From the NCBI RefSeq assembly GCF_000236905.1, contig NC_016525.1, positions 558,001 to 622,000 on the forward strand: a DNA stretch of 64,000 nt. The letters run 5' to 3'. The stretch's first letter is position 1; the number at the start of each line of letters is the position of its first letter. A program made the position numbers and the translations under genes. The notes beneath the pieces are model-generated. The model was not told where the DNA came from, did no database searches, and saw only the letters and a program-made list of their open reading frames with translations. Positions 43,719-52,334 of the stretch are shown here, piece after piece. Origin of the DNA: Tetrapisispora phaffii CBS 4417 (taxonomy: Eukaryota > Ascomycota > Saccharomycetes > Saccharomycetales > Saccharomycetaceae).

Positions 43719-44843
43719 TCAATTTGTATTCCCAAAATACTTATTTTCCCAAACAGTAACCCATTTAGACTTCATAGCGTCAGTATTATTTATTTTCTTT
43801 ATAATTTTTAACATTTGCTTTAGAGTTTCGTTTAACCGTGCAATCACGTCATCCATTTCTTCGGGGTTAAAGGATGTATCAGACATGAATACATCTGCAA
43901 TTAATTCATCCAAATATTCAATAGTTTTGACGTGTAGATTTTGTAATTTATCTAATGCAGAACCTTCATATTTAATAACCTGTTTTGAAGAATTATCAGA
44001 TATAGATTTAGTAAATGATGATAACAGTAGTCTAATTAGTTTTACATTGACTTGCCAAGTCAATAAAAATGCTTTTATTCTTTCTATAGCTTCGCCTTCT
44101 TTGTCGATATCTGAATCAGAATCAAGTTCTTCATTAGCTTCATCTTCAGCTTCCAAAAGCATATCATAGCCTATCGCTGGATCTTCTAGCCATTCTTCAA
44201 TATCTATTAAAATATCATCAGTTAGTGAACAGCTAGTGCGAATATTATCAGAGAGTATACCGACGCTATTTTTTTCTGCTAATAAAGTGAGACTATCACA
44301 AGCACTCCATATTATACCGATTGAAAGTAGGCGGTTTTCAGAATCAATAAGCGATTCTGAGTCAGTATCTTCTTTAGATCCATCAGCGTTCTCTTTTTCC
44401 AAAATTGAGATCAAATCATTGACTAGTTTTGATAGACCATTTAGAAGACTCAAAACATCCTTATCTAAATGTTGTATGAAAAATTTAGCATAAGAATCCT
44501 TCTTATCATTGTAAAATAATGGTAATAAACTGAAGAAATAAAATAAAGTATTGGTTAAGTTTGAAAGTTCAGTGAATACCGCTTTATCATTGTCATCATT
44601 AAGTAATTTCTCAGGATGACAAACGATACCGACTTTAGTTGAATATGCCTTGATTAACTTTGATAATTTCAATAATTCTTCTACTGGAGTCGATTGTGAT
44701 TTCGACAAGTCAGTCGTGGAAGATATTTCGTGTAGACGTTTTAAATTATCATCTTGATAAGGCTCTACAAAATCAGTTCTGATCTTAGTTAATAAATCCT
44801 TAATATCTGCTTTGTTAACTGGTCTTTCATTGTTTTCAGCCAT
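43719..44843 (-). CDS. Conserved cytoplasmic protein, YLR287C-like
   Basis: A 374-residue, mostly alpha-helical acidic protein (S. cerevisiae YLR287C 355). Recognised by overall resemblance and position: it lies between LAS17/CTS1-type genes and RPS30, as YLR287C does beside RPS30A. Features: N-terminal helices with KADIKDLLTKIRTDFVEPYQ, an amphipathic four-helix-type region (LFYFFSLLPLFYNDKKDSYA), an acidic Glu/Asp stretch (about 225-245, EDEANEELDSDSDIDKEGEA), and a C-terminal helix pair ending VTVWENKYFG. The family has been likened to the cyclin-D1-binding protein (GCIP) fold; I treat that as tentative. Molecular function unknown. No signal peptide or membrane segment. Confidence 0.8.
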   Translation of the reverse strand: MAENNERPVNKADIKDLLTKIRTDFVEPYQDDNLKRLHEISSTTDLSKSQSTPVEELLKLSKLIKAYSTKVGIVCHPEKLLNDDNDKAVFTELSNLTNTLFYFFSLLPLFYNDKKDSYAKFFIQHLDKDVLSLLNGLSKLVNDLISILEKENADGSKEDTDSESLIDSENRLLSIGIIWSACDSLTLLAEKNSVGILSDNIRTSCSLTDDILIDIEEWLEDPAIGYDMLLEAEDEANEELDSDSDIDKEGEAIERIKAFLLTWQVNVKLIRLLLSSFTKSISDNSSKQVIKYEGSALDKLQNLHVKTIEYLDELIADVFMSDTSFNPEEMDDVIARLNETLKQMLKIIKKINNTDAMKSKWVTVWENKYFGNTN

Positions 44844-45365
44844 TACAACTGTATGGTGTTTATCTGATAAAATTTATTGATACTGCTGTATCGTTACTAT
44901 TATTAATAGCGACTAAATTAACAGTTGATAGATTTATAAAATAGAGAAGGATGGACATCTGTTTCTTTTTATCTAAAATTTTTCATTAGGCATTGCAAGC
45001 CGCTGTCGAAATTGTCAATAATACAGAAATTACTAAATTGACAAAGTTGTATTAATTCAGCATTCAAGTCATCGACAAGATGACAATAATACAAGAATAA
45101 TCTTTATGGGATAAGATGAAAAGGAGATCTTTTAATATTTTGATTTTGATTAATGTATATATGTACTTAATTATTAAGCTTAAAACGAAATTTAAATTTA
45201 TATTTATATAGTAGTAAAAATAAAAATGATGAAATAAAATATTAACTTATCAATCAACTTGAAGGTATTTCTAATAATTTATGTTTATTATTATAGACCC
45301 CATTGCAGTAAATGGATATTTTTATCGTCCATTATTTCATTTCAAAATTAACGTTAACATATAAA
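44844..45365. other. Intergenic: promoter of YLR287C-type gene, RPS30 3' flank
   Basis: About 520 bases, AT-rich, non-coding; no element recognised. Confidence 0.4.
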
Positions 45366-46196
45366 TTAAGCTTGGTTTGGAGATGGGTTCATCTTTCTCT
45401 TACCGTTAGTTAAGGTAACGTTGACGAATCTTCTGGTGTACAATAATCTCTTCTTAGCTCTACCTTTTGGGGTCTTTGGCTTTTCAGTCTTGTCAACCTT
45501 TGGAGTTTGAGATTTAACTTTACCAGCACGAGCTAGGGAACCGTGAACTTTAGCCTGTAAATAATTATAATTTCATATTAATGCGTTATCCTCATAGATA
45601 ATCTTATTAATTAGAAAACATATCATGTTAGTAAAAACGTCCATTGTATATTCAAGCTGAATATAGAAATGTAAAATAATATAATGTAAAAATAAACTCA
45701 AAATAAGCTCATCACTTTAAATGATGCATATGGATTGTACACGTGAGTACACCTATAAATGTTTCTCAGAATACATAAAAACAAATCCATCACTTAACTA
45801 TACATTTGTCTCACTAATAATTGAAACAAAATGCTAAGGAAGTAGTTACATCAACATGATCTCCACTAACTCAAAATAAACTGATTCAAATCGAATACAC
45901 TTTGAATAAACCTCTTCTTATAATTTGTGTTTTTATATTAGCTACTCATGTAAGATAGAGTTAATCTTCAGATGATAACCTTCAAAGATATTTCATTTTA
46001 TTAGTAAAGTGGATAGTGCCTTTATCGCTATATTGGTTATCATGTTACCTAAATAATTTGCCATAGCATATGTGACATCATTTGTGGTTAAATATATTCG
46101 ATATTGTCTTTCCCAGGATGATTTCATATTATCTAATATTATTCCTCATTCCAAAATTCAGTAACCAACAATCATTCTATAAATTTTACATACCAT
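45366..46196 (-). CDS. RPS30: 40S ribosomal protein eS30 (Rps30), spliced, one-codon first exon
   Basis: Exon 2 (45554 to 45366, 189 bases) encodes [20 protein letters not shown] and continues through the basic eS30 core ([33 protein letters not shown], stop TAA 45366-45368). The initiator ATG is a separate exon of three bases at 46194-46196, giving a 63-residue protein, exactly the usual yeast length. The 639-base intron (45555-46193) begins GTATGT directly after ATG, has a perfect branch site TACTAAC (minus strand of 45627-45633), and ends TTTACAG. The same ATG|GTATGT arrangement is known for S. cerevisiae RPS30A/B. Rps30 is a small-subunit protein near the A site; unlike animal FAU it is not fused to ubiquitin-like sequence here. 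A pair of Rap1-like sites lies about 600 bases upstream of the ATG. Confidence 0.97.
45627..45633 (-). other. Intron branch-point sequence of RPS30
   Basis: Perfect TACTAAC on the minus strand, about 72 bases before the 3' splice site at 45555. Together with GTATGT at 46188-46193 it defines the intron. Confidence 0.93.
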
Positions 46197-46616
46197 TTTT
46201 AACTTTAGATTGGTATATGTGTTCTTGTTTTGCTTTAATTAAAGATAAAAGGAATTTTAAAACAAAAAACTGACACTACTACTTTATATATATGTATCTT
46301 TAAGATATCTTTAATATGTGTGTATCACACATATTATTGTCTTATTATTAAAGTGATGAACGATAATAAAGTTCATGACCCTCGAATAGAGTGCATAGTA
46401 GTGATTAGCAAGTCTAATCGTTGTTGCGTCCACTATCTTATCAAGCTTTGGTCTAGGAGCTGTACAAAAAAGTGAAACTTTCCAGTCACTGAACCACATC
46501 TGTTGAAAAAAAAGGATATCGGTTGGGAGGCAAAAAAGTATTTAGACAGAGGATTACAAAGAGATGCCGTTGTCCACGAGCCTAGAATTCACAAGATTGG
46601 CTTCCCGGCTCTCCCT

Positions 46617-46746
46617 GTCCCGTTGGAACAAGCACAAACGAGATATAAAAGCTGGACTGGGACATACCAAACTGTACACGGTTTCTGTATTTGTTCAATG
46701 CCACCAAGGAAATCAAATACAGCACCGTGGCATGACAGCGACTACA
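46617..46746 (+). ncRNA. Candidate structured RNA (H/ACA-like), unproven
   Basis: A strong hairpin: CACGGT (46677-46682) pairs ACCGTG (46724-46729), then CTGTATTTG (46685-46693) pairs CAAATACAG (46714-46722), separated by a 2/1 internal loop and closed by a 20-base loop. Fourteen bases after the stem is ACA (46744-46746), the spacing of H/ACA guide RNAs. Immediately before the hairpin is ATACCA (46664-46669), which fits the H box ANANNA, preceded by a GTCCC/GGGAC stem (46617-46621 with 46659-46663). Against it: the first hairpin is short and weakly paired inside, the lower stem of the second is only four pairs, and the target cannot be named. It may instead be a DNA hairpin in a promoter, or a minus-strand RNA. 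Confidence 0.25.
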
Positions 46747-46785
46747 AATGCAAGTCCGAGAAATAATTAGAAAAATAGAAGAAAT

Positions 46786-46824
46786 ATGTCTGGGTGCAAA
46801 CAATATGTGATAATGTTTGGGTGT
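46786..46824 (-). promoter_or_regulatory. Paired Rap1-like sites upstream of RPS30
   Basis: On the minus strand, ACACCCAAACAT (46813-46824) and GCACCCAGACAT (46786-46797) share the pattern RCACCCARACAT, 27 bases apart and in the same direction. Tandem Rap1 sites of this kind are typical of ribosomal-protein gene promoters. They are about 600 bases from the RPS30 ATG, farther than usual. The core differs slightly from the best Rap1 consensus. Confidence 0.5.
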
Positions 46825-46870
46825 AAGAACAGTCATCTGAAATAATTTACACGTGATATATTGTATCATC

Positions 46871-46877
46871 CGGGTAA
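46871..46877 (+). promoter_or_regulatory. Reb1-type site
   Basis: CGGGTAA matches the general regulatory factor Reb1 consensus, in the RPS30-SER1 divergent promoter beside the Rap1-like pair. Short motif, so only moderately supported. Confidence 0.4.
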
Positions 46878-47617
46878 TGTGAAGAGAAACTAACAGTAAT
46901 GGAGTATTATGATACTGTTATAGTGTGGTAATGCATAGTAACATGTACCATTGAGTGGGAAGAAGAACACGATTGTTATACTAAATAGAATTATGGTACC
47001 TATGTCACCATCTGCTATAACATAATATTCCATTAATCAAAAAAAATAACAAAGCCACACCACCCAAATGCAGTGTTCATCAATTAAACGGCAACGTATG
47101 ATGAACTGACACTGTTCTTGTTTGCCTAAACGGTGTAGTCGACCGACCAGTTAGTTAACCAGTGTGATTGTCACGCTTCTAATTAAAGATAACGTGTTTA
47201 AACTATGCGTATTTGTGTTATAATATAATTTGGAACTCACTTGTACGTTTATTTTACTTGGGCTTATTCCGAAAACTAAGCATTTCGAAAAAAATATGAA
47301 CTTCTTGAAATTTAGGATGTCTAACTATATGTGCAATATAATATTTCACTGTCTTCCAAGAGTCATCGCAAATTTCAAATTAATATAATCTAATTTAATT
47401 TAATGTTGTATATGTGATTAATTAATAATATATAAGATTGACATACTTTCAATTAGATTGAATTTATTTGTTTGTACTTGTTTGTTTCCAGTGATTTTTG
47501 CAGAAAAAATCATCGAACTGAAATTTTATTTAGTAATAGAATATCGTCCCTATTTTATAAGATAAGTGAACAAAGGCATTATTTTGTCTTGAACTAAATA
47601 ATAAATCAAAATACAAC

Positions 47618-48808
47618 ATGCCAATCGATAGAGTCGAACCACAATATTTTGGTGCTGGTCCAGCATTATTGCCAACAGATGTTTTGAAACAAGCTTCTGC
47701 TGATTTAATCAATTTCAATGACATTGGTTTAGGGATCGGTGAAATTTCTCATCGTTCAAAAGATGCCACTAAAGTTATCGAAGATTCGAAACAACATTTA
47801 AAACAATTGATGAGTATTCCTGATGATTATGAAGTTTTTTTTATTCAAGGCGGTGGCACCACTGGCTTCTCTTCTATTGCATCAAACATGGCAGCCGCCT
47901 ATTTAGGTAAGACTGGTGAAATGGCTCCAGGTGGTTATTTAGTTTCTGGTAGTTGGTCTGAAAAAGCATATGAAGAAGCTCAAAGACTACACATCCCATC
48001 AAAGGTCCTGTTCAATTCAAAGGATTTTAATGAAAATGGTAAATACCAAGATATTCCAGAGGAATCATTATGGGAGGATAAAATTAAAAATTCTAAGTTT
48101 TCTTACGTATATCTATGTGAAAATGAAACAGTTCATGGTATTGAATGGCCATCTTTACCAAAATGTATCACTGAAAGAGATGATATTGAATTAGTAGCTG
48201 ATTTATCTAGTGATATATTGTCAAGAGAAATTGACGTCACTAAATATGGTGTCATTATGGCTGGTGCTCAAAAAAATATTGGTTTGGCCGGTTTAACTGT
48301 TTATATTATAAAAAAGTCTATTTTGAAGAATATTGAAAAGGCAACTGACGAACAGCTACAAGAGTTTGGTATTCCAATTACTCCGATTGCATCATATTAT
48401 CCAACTGTAGTCAAAAACAATTCAGCTTACAATACCATTCCAATTTTTACTCTACATGTAATGGACCTTGTGTTTAAGCACTTGATTGCAAAAGGTGGTG
48501 TTCCAGCTCAACAAAAGGAGAACGAAAAGAAAGCTCAGTTATTGTATGCAGCATTGGATTCTCATTCAGATTTTTACAATTTACCAGTCGCAAAACGTGT
48601 TAGATCGAACATGAATGCAGTTTTCACTTTGAAGGATTCCTCTTTAGATGAAAAGTTTTTGAAAGAGGCTGAAGCCATAAAATTAATTGGGCTTAAGGGT
48701 CATAGATCTGTTGGTGGTTTCAGGGCATCCATATATAATGCTTTGTCGGTACAAACTGTCGAAAACCTGGCAAAGTTCATTTCAAAATTTGCTGAAGAAA
48801 ATGCATAA
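47618..48808 (+). CDS. SER1: Phosphoserine aminotransferase Ser1
   Basis: A 396-residue PLP enzyme (yeast Ser1 395) of class V aminotransferases. It converts 3-phosphohydroxypyruvate and glutamate to phosphoserine and 2-oxoglutarate in serine biosynthesis. The start MPIDRVEPQYFGAGPALLPT and the IGEISHRSK motif are diagnostic. IQGGGTTGFS binds the cofactor phosphate, VADLSSDILS carries the PLP aspartate region, and the Schiff-base lysine is Lys219 in MAGAQKNIGLAGL. The C-terminus has GHRSVGGFRASIYNAL, the substrate arginine region. S. cerevisiae YOR184W, beside RPS30B as here. It is convergent with MEC3, with only 168 bases between stop codons. Complete, with no anomalies. Confidence 0.98.
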   Translation: MPIDRVEPQYFGAGPALLPTDVLKQASADLINFNDIGLGIGEISHRSKDATKVIEDSKQHLKQLMSIPDDYEVFFIQGGGTTGFSSIASNMAAAYLGKTGEMAPGGYLVSGSWSEKAYEEAQRLHIPSKVLFNSKDFNENGKYQDIPEESLWEDKIKNSKFSYVYLCENETVHGIEWPSLPKCITERDDIELVADLSSDILSREIDVTKYGVIMAGAQKNIGLAGLTVYIIKKSILKNIEKATDEQLQEFGIPITPIASYYPTVVKNNSAYNTIPIFTLHVMDLVFKHLIAKGGVPAQQKENEKKAQLLYAALDSHSDFYNLPVAKRVRSNMNAVFTLKDSSLDEKFLKEAEAIKLIGLKGHRSVGGFRASIYNALSVQTVENLAKFISKFAEENA

Positions 48809-48976
48809 TGTTATGTATAAATAGAATACATGACTTTATACTAGTGCTTCTAATGAATATTATCTTTATAATGTAATTATCATTATCATAGTTCTTGATG
48901 TAAAAATAGTACCTAAATTTAACAAACCTGAGTATTTAATTTAAATGCAATTATTTTGTATTGATGTTATATAACC

Positions 48977-50353
48977 CTAAATAGCTTTAGATCTGGCCAT
49001 ATAATATATAATTTGGCCTCTCTCTCGCGGTTGTTCAGAAGCTGAATCATTGTTTCCTGTATCCACATTTCCTCTATCTAATGAGCAGTGAAAGGCACAG
49101 GAATCATTATGAGATATTGCCAGTATTACTTCCTCAAATGCACTGTATAATTTACTACACACTTTCCAATCTTTACTTTTTATAATTACCTCATGTGTTA
49201 ATGATTCATTAGCTTCCTTTTCTTGAATCATTTTTGCAATGTCATCCATTCCATAATTTATTTGGGTATTGTTGTTAGTCTCTGTATCATGTGATTTTGA
49301 ATTCATCAGAGTTCCAATTGCACTATCTTCAACTTCAAGACTATTTTCTATATTCAATTGTCCATTAATGGGAGTATCTCTTATGTTTTCGTCATTATTG
49401 CTATTCAGAATGTTTTGGGATTGCTGTGCGTTCGACGATGGTTCAGTCTCATCTTGTCCTAGTAAATTGCAGCTATAATTTAATGGACCATTCCAACAAA
49501 TCTCCAAATGCCAATCCAATTCATTTATAATAATTTTTAAATCGGCTAAGTTATCAGAATTATCATCAGCTCTTTTATCTTTTTTAATAGCGCCACTTAG
49601 CCGTATATGATTGACGTTACTGTACCTTTCTACTCTTCTCATAAAATTATAGAATCCGCTACCAAATTCTTCTGTCATTGATGGTAAGTTGTACATTATT
49701 AAATTTTCATAATTTATCATTGGCTCTTGTATTCTCGCAACTTGAGTTTTAAATAGCAACTTAACTGGAATTTTGAAAGAATGTACAATAACCTTGTTGC
49801 TATTACTTGTTGCGACAGCCATGTTATCATCAATCATATCGTTCTCATGATTCATCGCAGAAAATTCTGGTCCGCTGGTATTTACAATCTCTTCGAATGT
49901 AATTGCTAACGCGCATACTGGATTAGGTCTTGTGTTCTCCTCATAGCCAGGAATCGAATTTTGTTTCAAGTTCCATTCAGGCATATCTTGAAGTTTAATA
50001 GTCATATTAGTTGATGAACCTTGGTTTATCACTTTATCATATCTTTTGAATACATTCGATAACGAATCACTATTACTCTCCATCGTTATATTATTTAAAT
50101 CTCTAGCAGATTTAACGTTATATAATTTGAAAACATCTCGCGGTATTGTGCACCAAAGTTGACCAACATCTTGTTGTAAAACTGTACCATTATTAACTGA
50201 TATCGATTTAGGTGTTGATATTATAACTAGTCTTTCGCTATCAAATTTTAAAATAAAAGTCTTTCTGATTGATGCCACTGTAGAAATAGTTGTTTTAAGC
50301 AATTTGTAATCATCATTGGCCTCTGTGCCATTTATGATCAATTTCAATTTCAT
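48977..50353 (-). CDS. MEC3: DNA damage checkpoint clamp subunit Mec3 (Hus1 homologue)
   Basis: A 458-residue protein (yeast Mec3 474). The start MKLKLIINGTEANDDYKLLK and the pattern of two PCNA-like halves fit Hus1/Mec3, a subunit of the 9-1-1 clamp with Rad17 and Ddc1. The clamp is loaded at damaged DNA to activate Mec1 signalling. Recognisable blocks: FILKFDSERLVIISTPKSIS, the linker TGDN-type loops, SFKIPVKLLFKTQVARIQEP and HIRLSGAIKKDKR. Residues about 300-370 form an Asn/Ser-rich insert predicted to be disordered. Position matches YLR288C. An ACGCGT box (50523-50528) lies about 170 bases upstream of the ATG, suggesting MBF-type G1/S control. Confidence 0.92.
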   Translation of the reverse strand: MKLKLIINGTEANDDYKLLKTTISTVASIRKTFILKFDSERLVIISTPKSISVNNGTVLQQDVGQLWCTIPRDVFKLYNVKSARDLNNITMESNSDSLSNVFKRYDKVINQGSSTNMTIKLQDMPEWNLKQNSIPGYEENTRPNPVCALAITFEEIVNTSGPEFSAMNHENDMIDDNMAVATSNSNKVIVHSFKIPVKLLFKTQVARIQEPMINYENLIMYNLPSMTEEFGSGFYNFMRRVERYSNVNHIRLSGAIKKDKRADDNSDNLADLKIIINELDWHLEICWNGPLNYSCNLLGQDETEPSSNAQQSQNILNSNNDENIRDTPINGQLNIENSLEVEDSAIGTLMNSKSHDTETNNNTQINYGMDDIAKMIQEKEANESLTHEVIIKSKDWKVCSKLYSAFEEVILAISHNDSCAFHCSLDRGNVDTGNNDSASEQPRERGQIIYYMARSKAI

Positions 50354-50811
50354 TTGTTTTATATTTGACTTATCTGTCGTATATCTTTTGACGATCTTAT
50401 CACGCTGACGAAATATATTTCAGAGATCGGTGATTATATTTTATAGATGATAGAAGTCGGATTTTTATTCTAAAGCGTTCTTATGATTATTAAAGGGACA
50501 GAAATGCCTCGCGATGCTCCAAACGCGTCAGACATTAACCACTAACTGCAATATTATAAGAACTATTCTATATTTTATATTACAAAAGCATTCTATTAAA
50601 CGAATATGTTATTTAATACTTATATAATTTTATATGAGATAGGTCTGTATATTCCAATTGATCTTCTCTGCTAAGTAGTGTTTCTTTTTAAGTATGCAAA
50701 ATATTCCCATAATATGGAAAGTTGTGTATAAGCTAATGATCTAGTACGATTTTTCACGATTGTTTCTATCTACAGATATTTTTATAGGTATTCAACATGT
50801 AGATAGGTTTC
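50354..50811. other. Intergenic: MEC3 promoter / COQ11 3' flank
   Basis: About 460 bases. It contains the ACGCGT box listed separately. Otherwise AT-rich and non-coding. The GUF1 gene that separates these loci in S. cerevisiae is absent. Confidence 0.5.
50523..50528. promoter_or_regulatory. MCB (ACGCGT) element upstream of MEC3
   Basis: A palindromic MluI cell-cycle box about 170 bases before the MEC3 start. This is the binding site of the G1/S factor MBF, often found at DNA replication and repair genes. A single hexamer; likely but not certain. Confidence 0.45.
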
Positions 50812-51636
50812 TTATATTTTTATTAATTCATCTAAATATACTACTCCTTTGAAATCATTATCCTGAATTTTAGTTATTGCATTTTTAGCGACTTGTTGTG
50901 TAGAAATTGTGGGCCTTGTGATTTGATTTATACAATCTAATTTATTGTTTAATAGTAATTTATTTCCACAATTTAAAACATCAATTCCAGTCTGAATAAA
51001 ACTTCTGGTATCTGTAGAACCCTTGATTTCATCAAACATAAACCCTGGGCGAAGTATAATAGATCTGAACTGATTCTTCTTATTCAATAGATATTCTTCT
51101 GCTTCTCTTTTAGAGTGGATATAACCTTCGGGTATTAGTGGAAATTTAGTATCAGCACTAATGTATGTGAAAGAAGGTAAAACACTGCCATTCTTGGTAT
51201 TCTTATTCGATATGGAGTTATAGGCATCAGCTAGGATCATCGCACTTCTCTTATTCATCCATTCATAGGAGAATTTAGAATCCTTCTTAAGTAGAGGATT
51301 TGGCAATTGGAATAATGACGAAGAAGTGAAAAGTGCTCTGATATTAGGTGAACCTCTTACATTTTTTTTATAATTTTCATTTTCAAGTAATATACCTAAT
51401 GAGTGAACGACGTGTGGTTTATCAACTAATAAATGCGAATACGTAGAAGGATCAAAAACATTACAACTAACCCATTTGGTCTCTGAAATCCACAGTTTAT
51501 CCTCCATACTTGTCAATATCGGTGGAGAACCAGACCTCGATAAAGCAGTCACTTGGAAACCCTTATTTACTGCTTCTTGGCAGATTCGTTTACCTAAGAA
51601 ACCATTACCTCCGAATACTAACAGCCTCTTTGACAT
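50812..51636 (-). CDS. COQ11: Coq11, mitochondrial extended-SDR NAD(P)-binding protein
   Basis: A 274-residue protein (yeast Coq11/YLR290C 277). The N-terminus is a Rossmann fold: RLLVFGGNGFLGKRICQEAV with GxxGxxG at Gly9, Gly12 and Gly15, as in atypical/extended short-chain dehydrogenases related to NDUFA9. Further blocks typical of the family: VHSLGILLENENYKK, SFTYISADTKFPLIPEGYIH, SKREAEEYLLNKKNQFRSII and LRPGFMFDE. Coq11 associates with the coenzyme Q synthome at the mitochondrial inner membrane and modulates CoQ synthesis. A classic catalytic Tyr-x3-Lys is replaced by the Tyr-x2-Ser-Lys arrangement at YIHSK. In order with MEC3 and GCD7 exactly as on S. cerevisiae chromosome XII. Confidence 0.93.
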   Translation of the reverse strand: MSKRLLVFGGNGFLGKRICQEAVNKGFQVTALSRSGSPPILTSMEDKLWISETKWVSCNVFDPSTYSHLLVDKPHVVHSLGILLENENYKKNVRGSPNIRALFTSSSLFQLPNPLLKKDSKFSYEWMNKRSAMILADAYNSISNKNTKNGSVLPSFTYISADTKFPLIPEGYIHSKREAEEYLLNKKNQFRSIILRPGFMFDEIKGSTDTRSFIQTGIDVLNCGNKLLLNNKLDCINQITRPTISTQQVAKNAITKIQDNDFKGVVYLDELIKI

Positions 51637-52334
51637 TTTAAAAGTTTTTGGATAATAAATTGGTACTATTAAAGTTTAAGATATGTAGTTCTGATGAGCT
51701 GAAGTGACGAAAGTAGAGAAGTAATCCGTCATAAGCTGTTTTATATCGTTTTATGTTTTAAAGTTTTGAACTTCCGATGAGGTCTCCATCATCGTTGCAA
51801 GCGACATACAGTAGTGTGATAGTGGTCGTAAGTACGACCAAAGAAGTACTAACCTAGCATGATGATTTAACATTTCATTGTTAGAGGTGTAATATTACAA
51901 ATATATCCTCATATCAAGAGAATCCTAGTGTGTTAAAGTAGTTAAGAGTTTTATAGTACAGTACAGAAAATTAGTAAGAAAGATGTCTGAACTTCTAATT
52001 ACAAAAAAGGACACCGTGAGACAATTTATCGGTGCATTCGTACTCAAAGAAGTCATTTAATATAGCCCATTGTTCTAATGAAAGTTAAAAACTTGTAACG
52101 AATAGAACATCCAGCTCAAGACCTAGATATAGTGATGATCTAGGCCGAGCGAGGCACAGGGCAGCTTAATAGATCATTAAAATATGATCAAAGTATTGAA
52201 AGAGTAAATATAAAAGGAAAAATTCAACAGTAATACAATTATAGTATTAGTTATCTATAGATATGTGAATAATGCAATGTGTAGGCAATGAGTTTCTCAT
52301 TGATTACTTAGTGGAGGTCCTTATCTTTTTCTCG
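51637..52334. other. Intergenic: COQ11 promoter / GCD7 3' flank
   Basis: About 700 bases. It contains a 25-codon ORF at 51983-52060 (+), a TACTAAC at 51848 next to a GTAAGT at 51829 (too close to form an intron), and ATGATGA/GTGATGA strings that resemble C boxes but lack a suitable D box and stem. Confidence 0.4.
51983..52060 (+). CDS. Micro-ORF, 25 codons, unproven
   Basis: ATG at 51983, TAA at 52058-52060; the product begins MSELLITKKDTVRQFIGAFV and ends LKEVI. The ATG context (AAAGATGTCT) resembles a good yeast start. There is no known gene here and such a length is easily random; it is listed only because its residue composition looks protein-like in AT-rich surroundings. Confidence 0.15.
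   Translation: MSELLITKKDTVRQFIGAFVLKEVI

Larger units (their letters stand above)
46197..47617. other. Divergent intergenic region RPS30-SER1
   Basis: 1.4 kb. It contains a GC-richer, hairpin-forming stretch (46560-46750), two Rap1-like sites (46786-46824) and a Reb1-type CGGGTAA (46871-46877); the rest is AT-rich. No protein-coding gene is evident; S. cerevisiae has only the dubious-looking FYV12 in the corresponding interval. Confidence 0.5.

Noticed and set aside
47165..47280. Point-centromere-like arrangement: GTCACG near 47171 and TTCCGAAAACTAAG near 47266, about 85 bases apart
   Set aside because: The first box ends CT instead of TG/RTG, the interval is not AT-rich enough for CDEII, and the TGT/TG part of CDEIII is missing. 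No centromere is known at this ancestral position.
51829..51866. GTAAGT followed by TACTAAC and TAG, an apparent intron
   Set aside because: Only about 35 bases from donor to acceptor, too short for yeast splicing, and no coding exon on either side.
51858..51990. C/D snoRNA candidate (ATGATGA ... CTGA)
   Set aside because: No terminal stem brings the boxes together, and the CTGA lies within the micro-ORF start region by chance.
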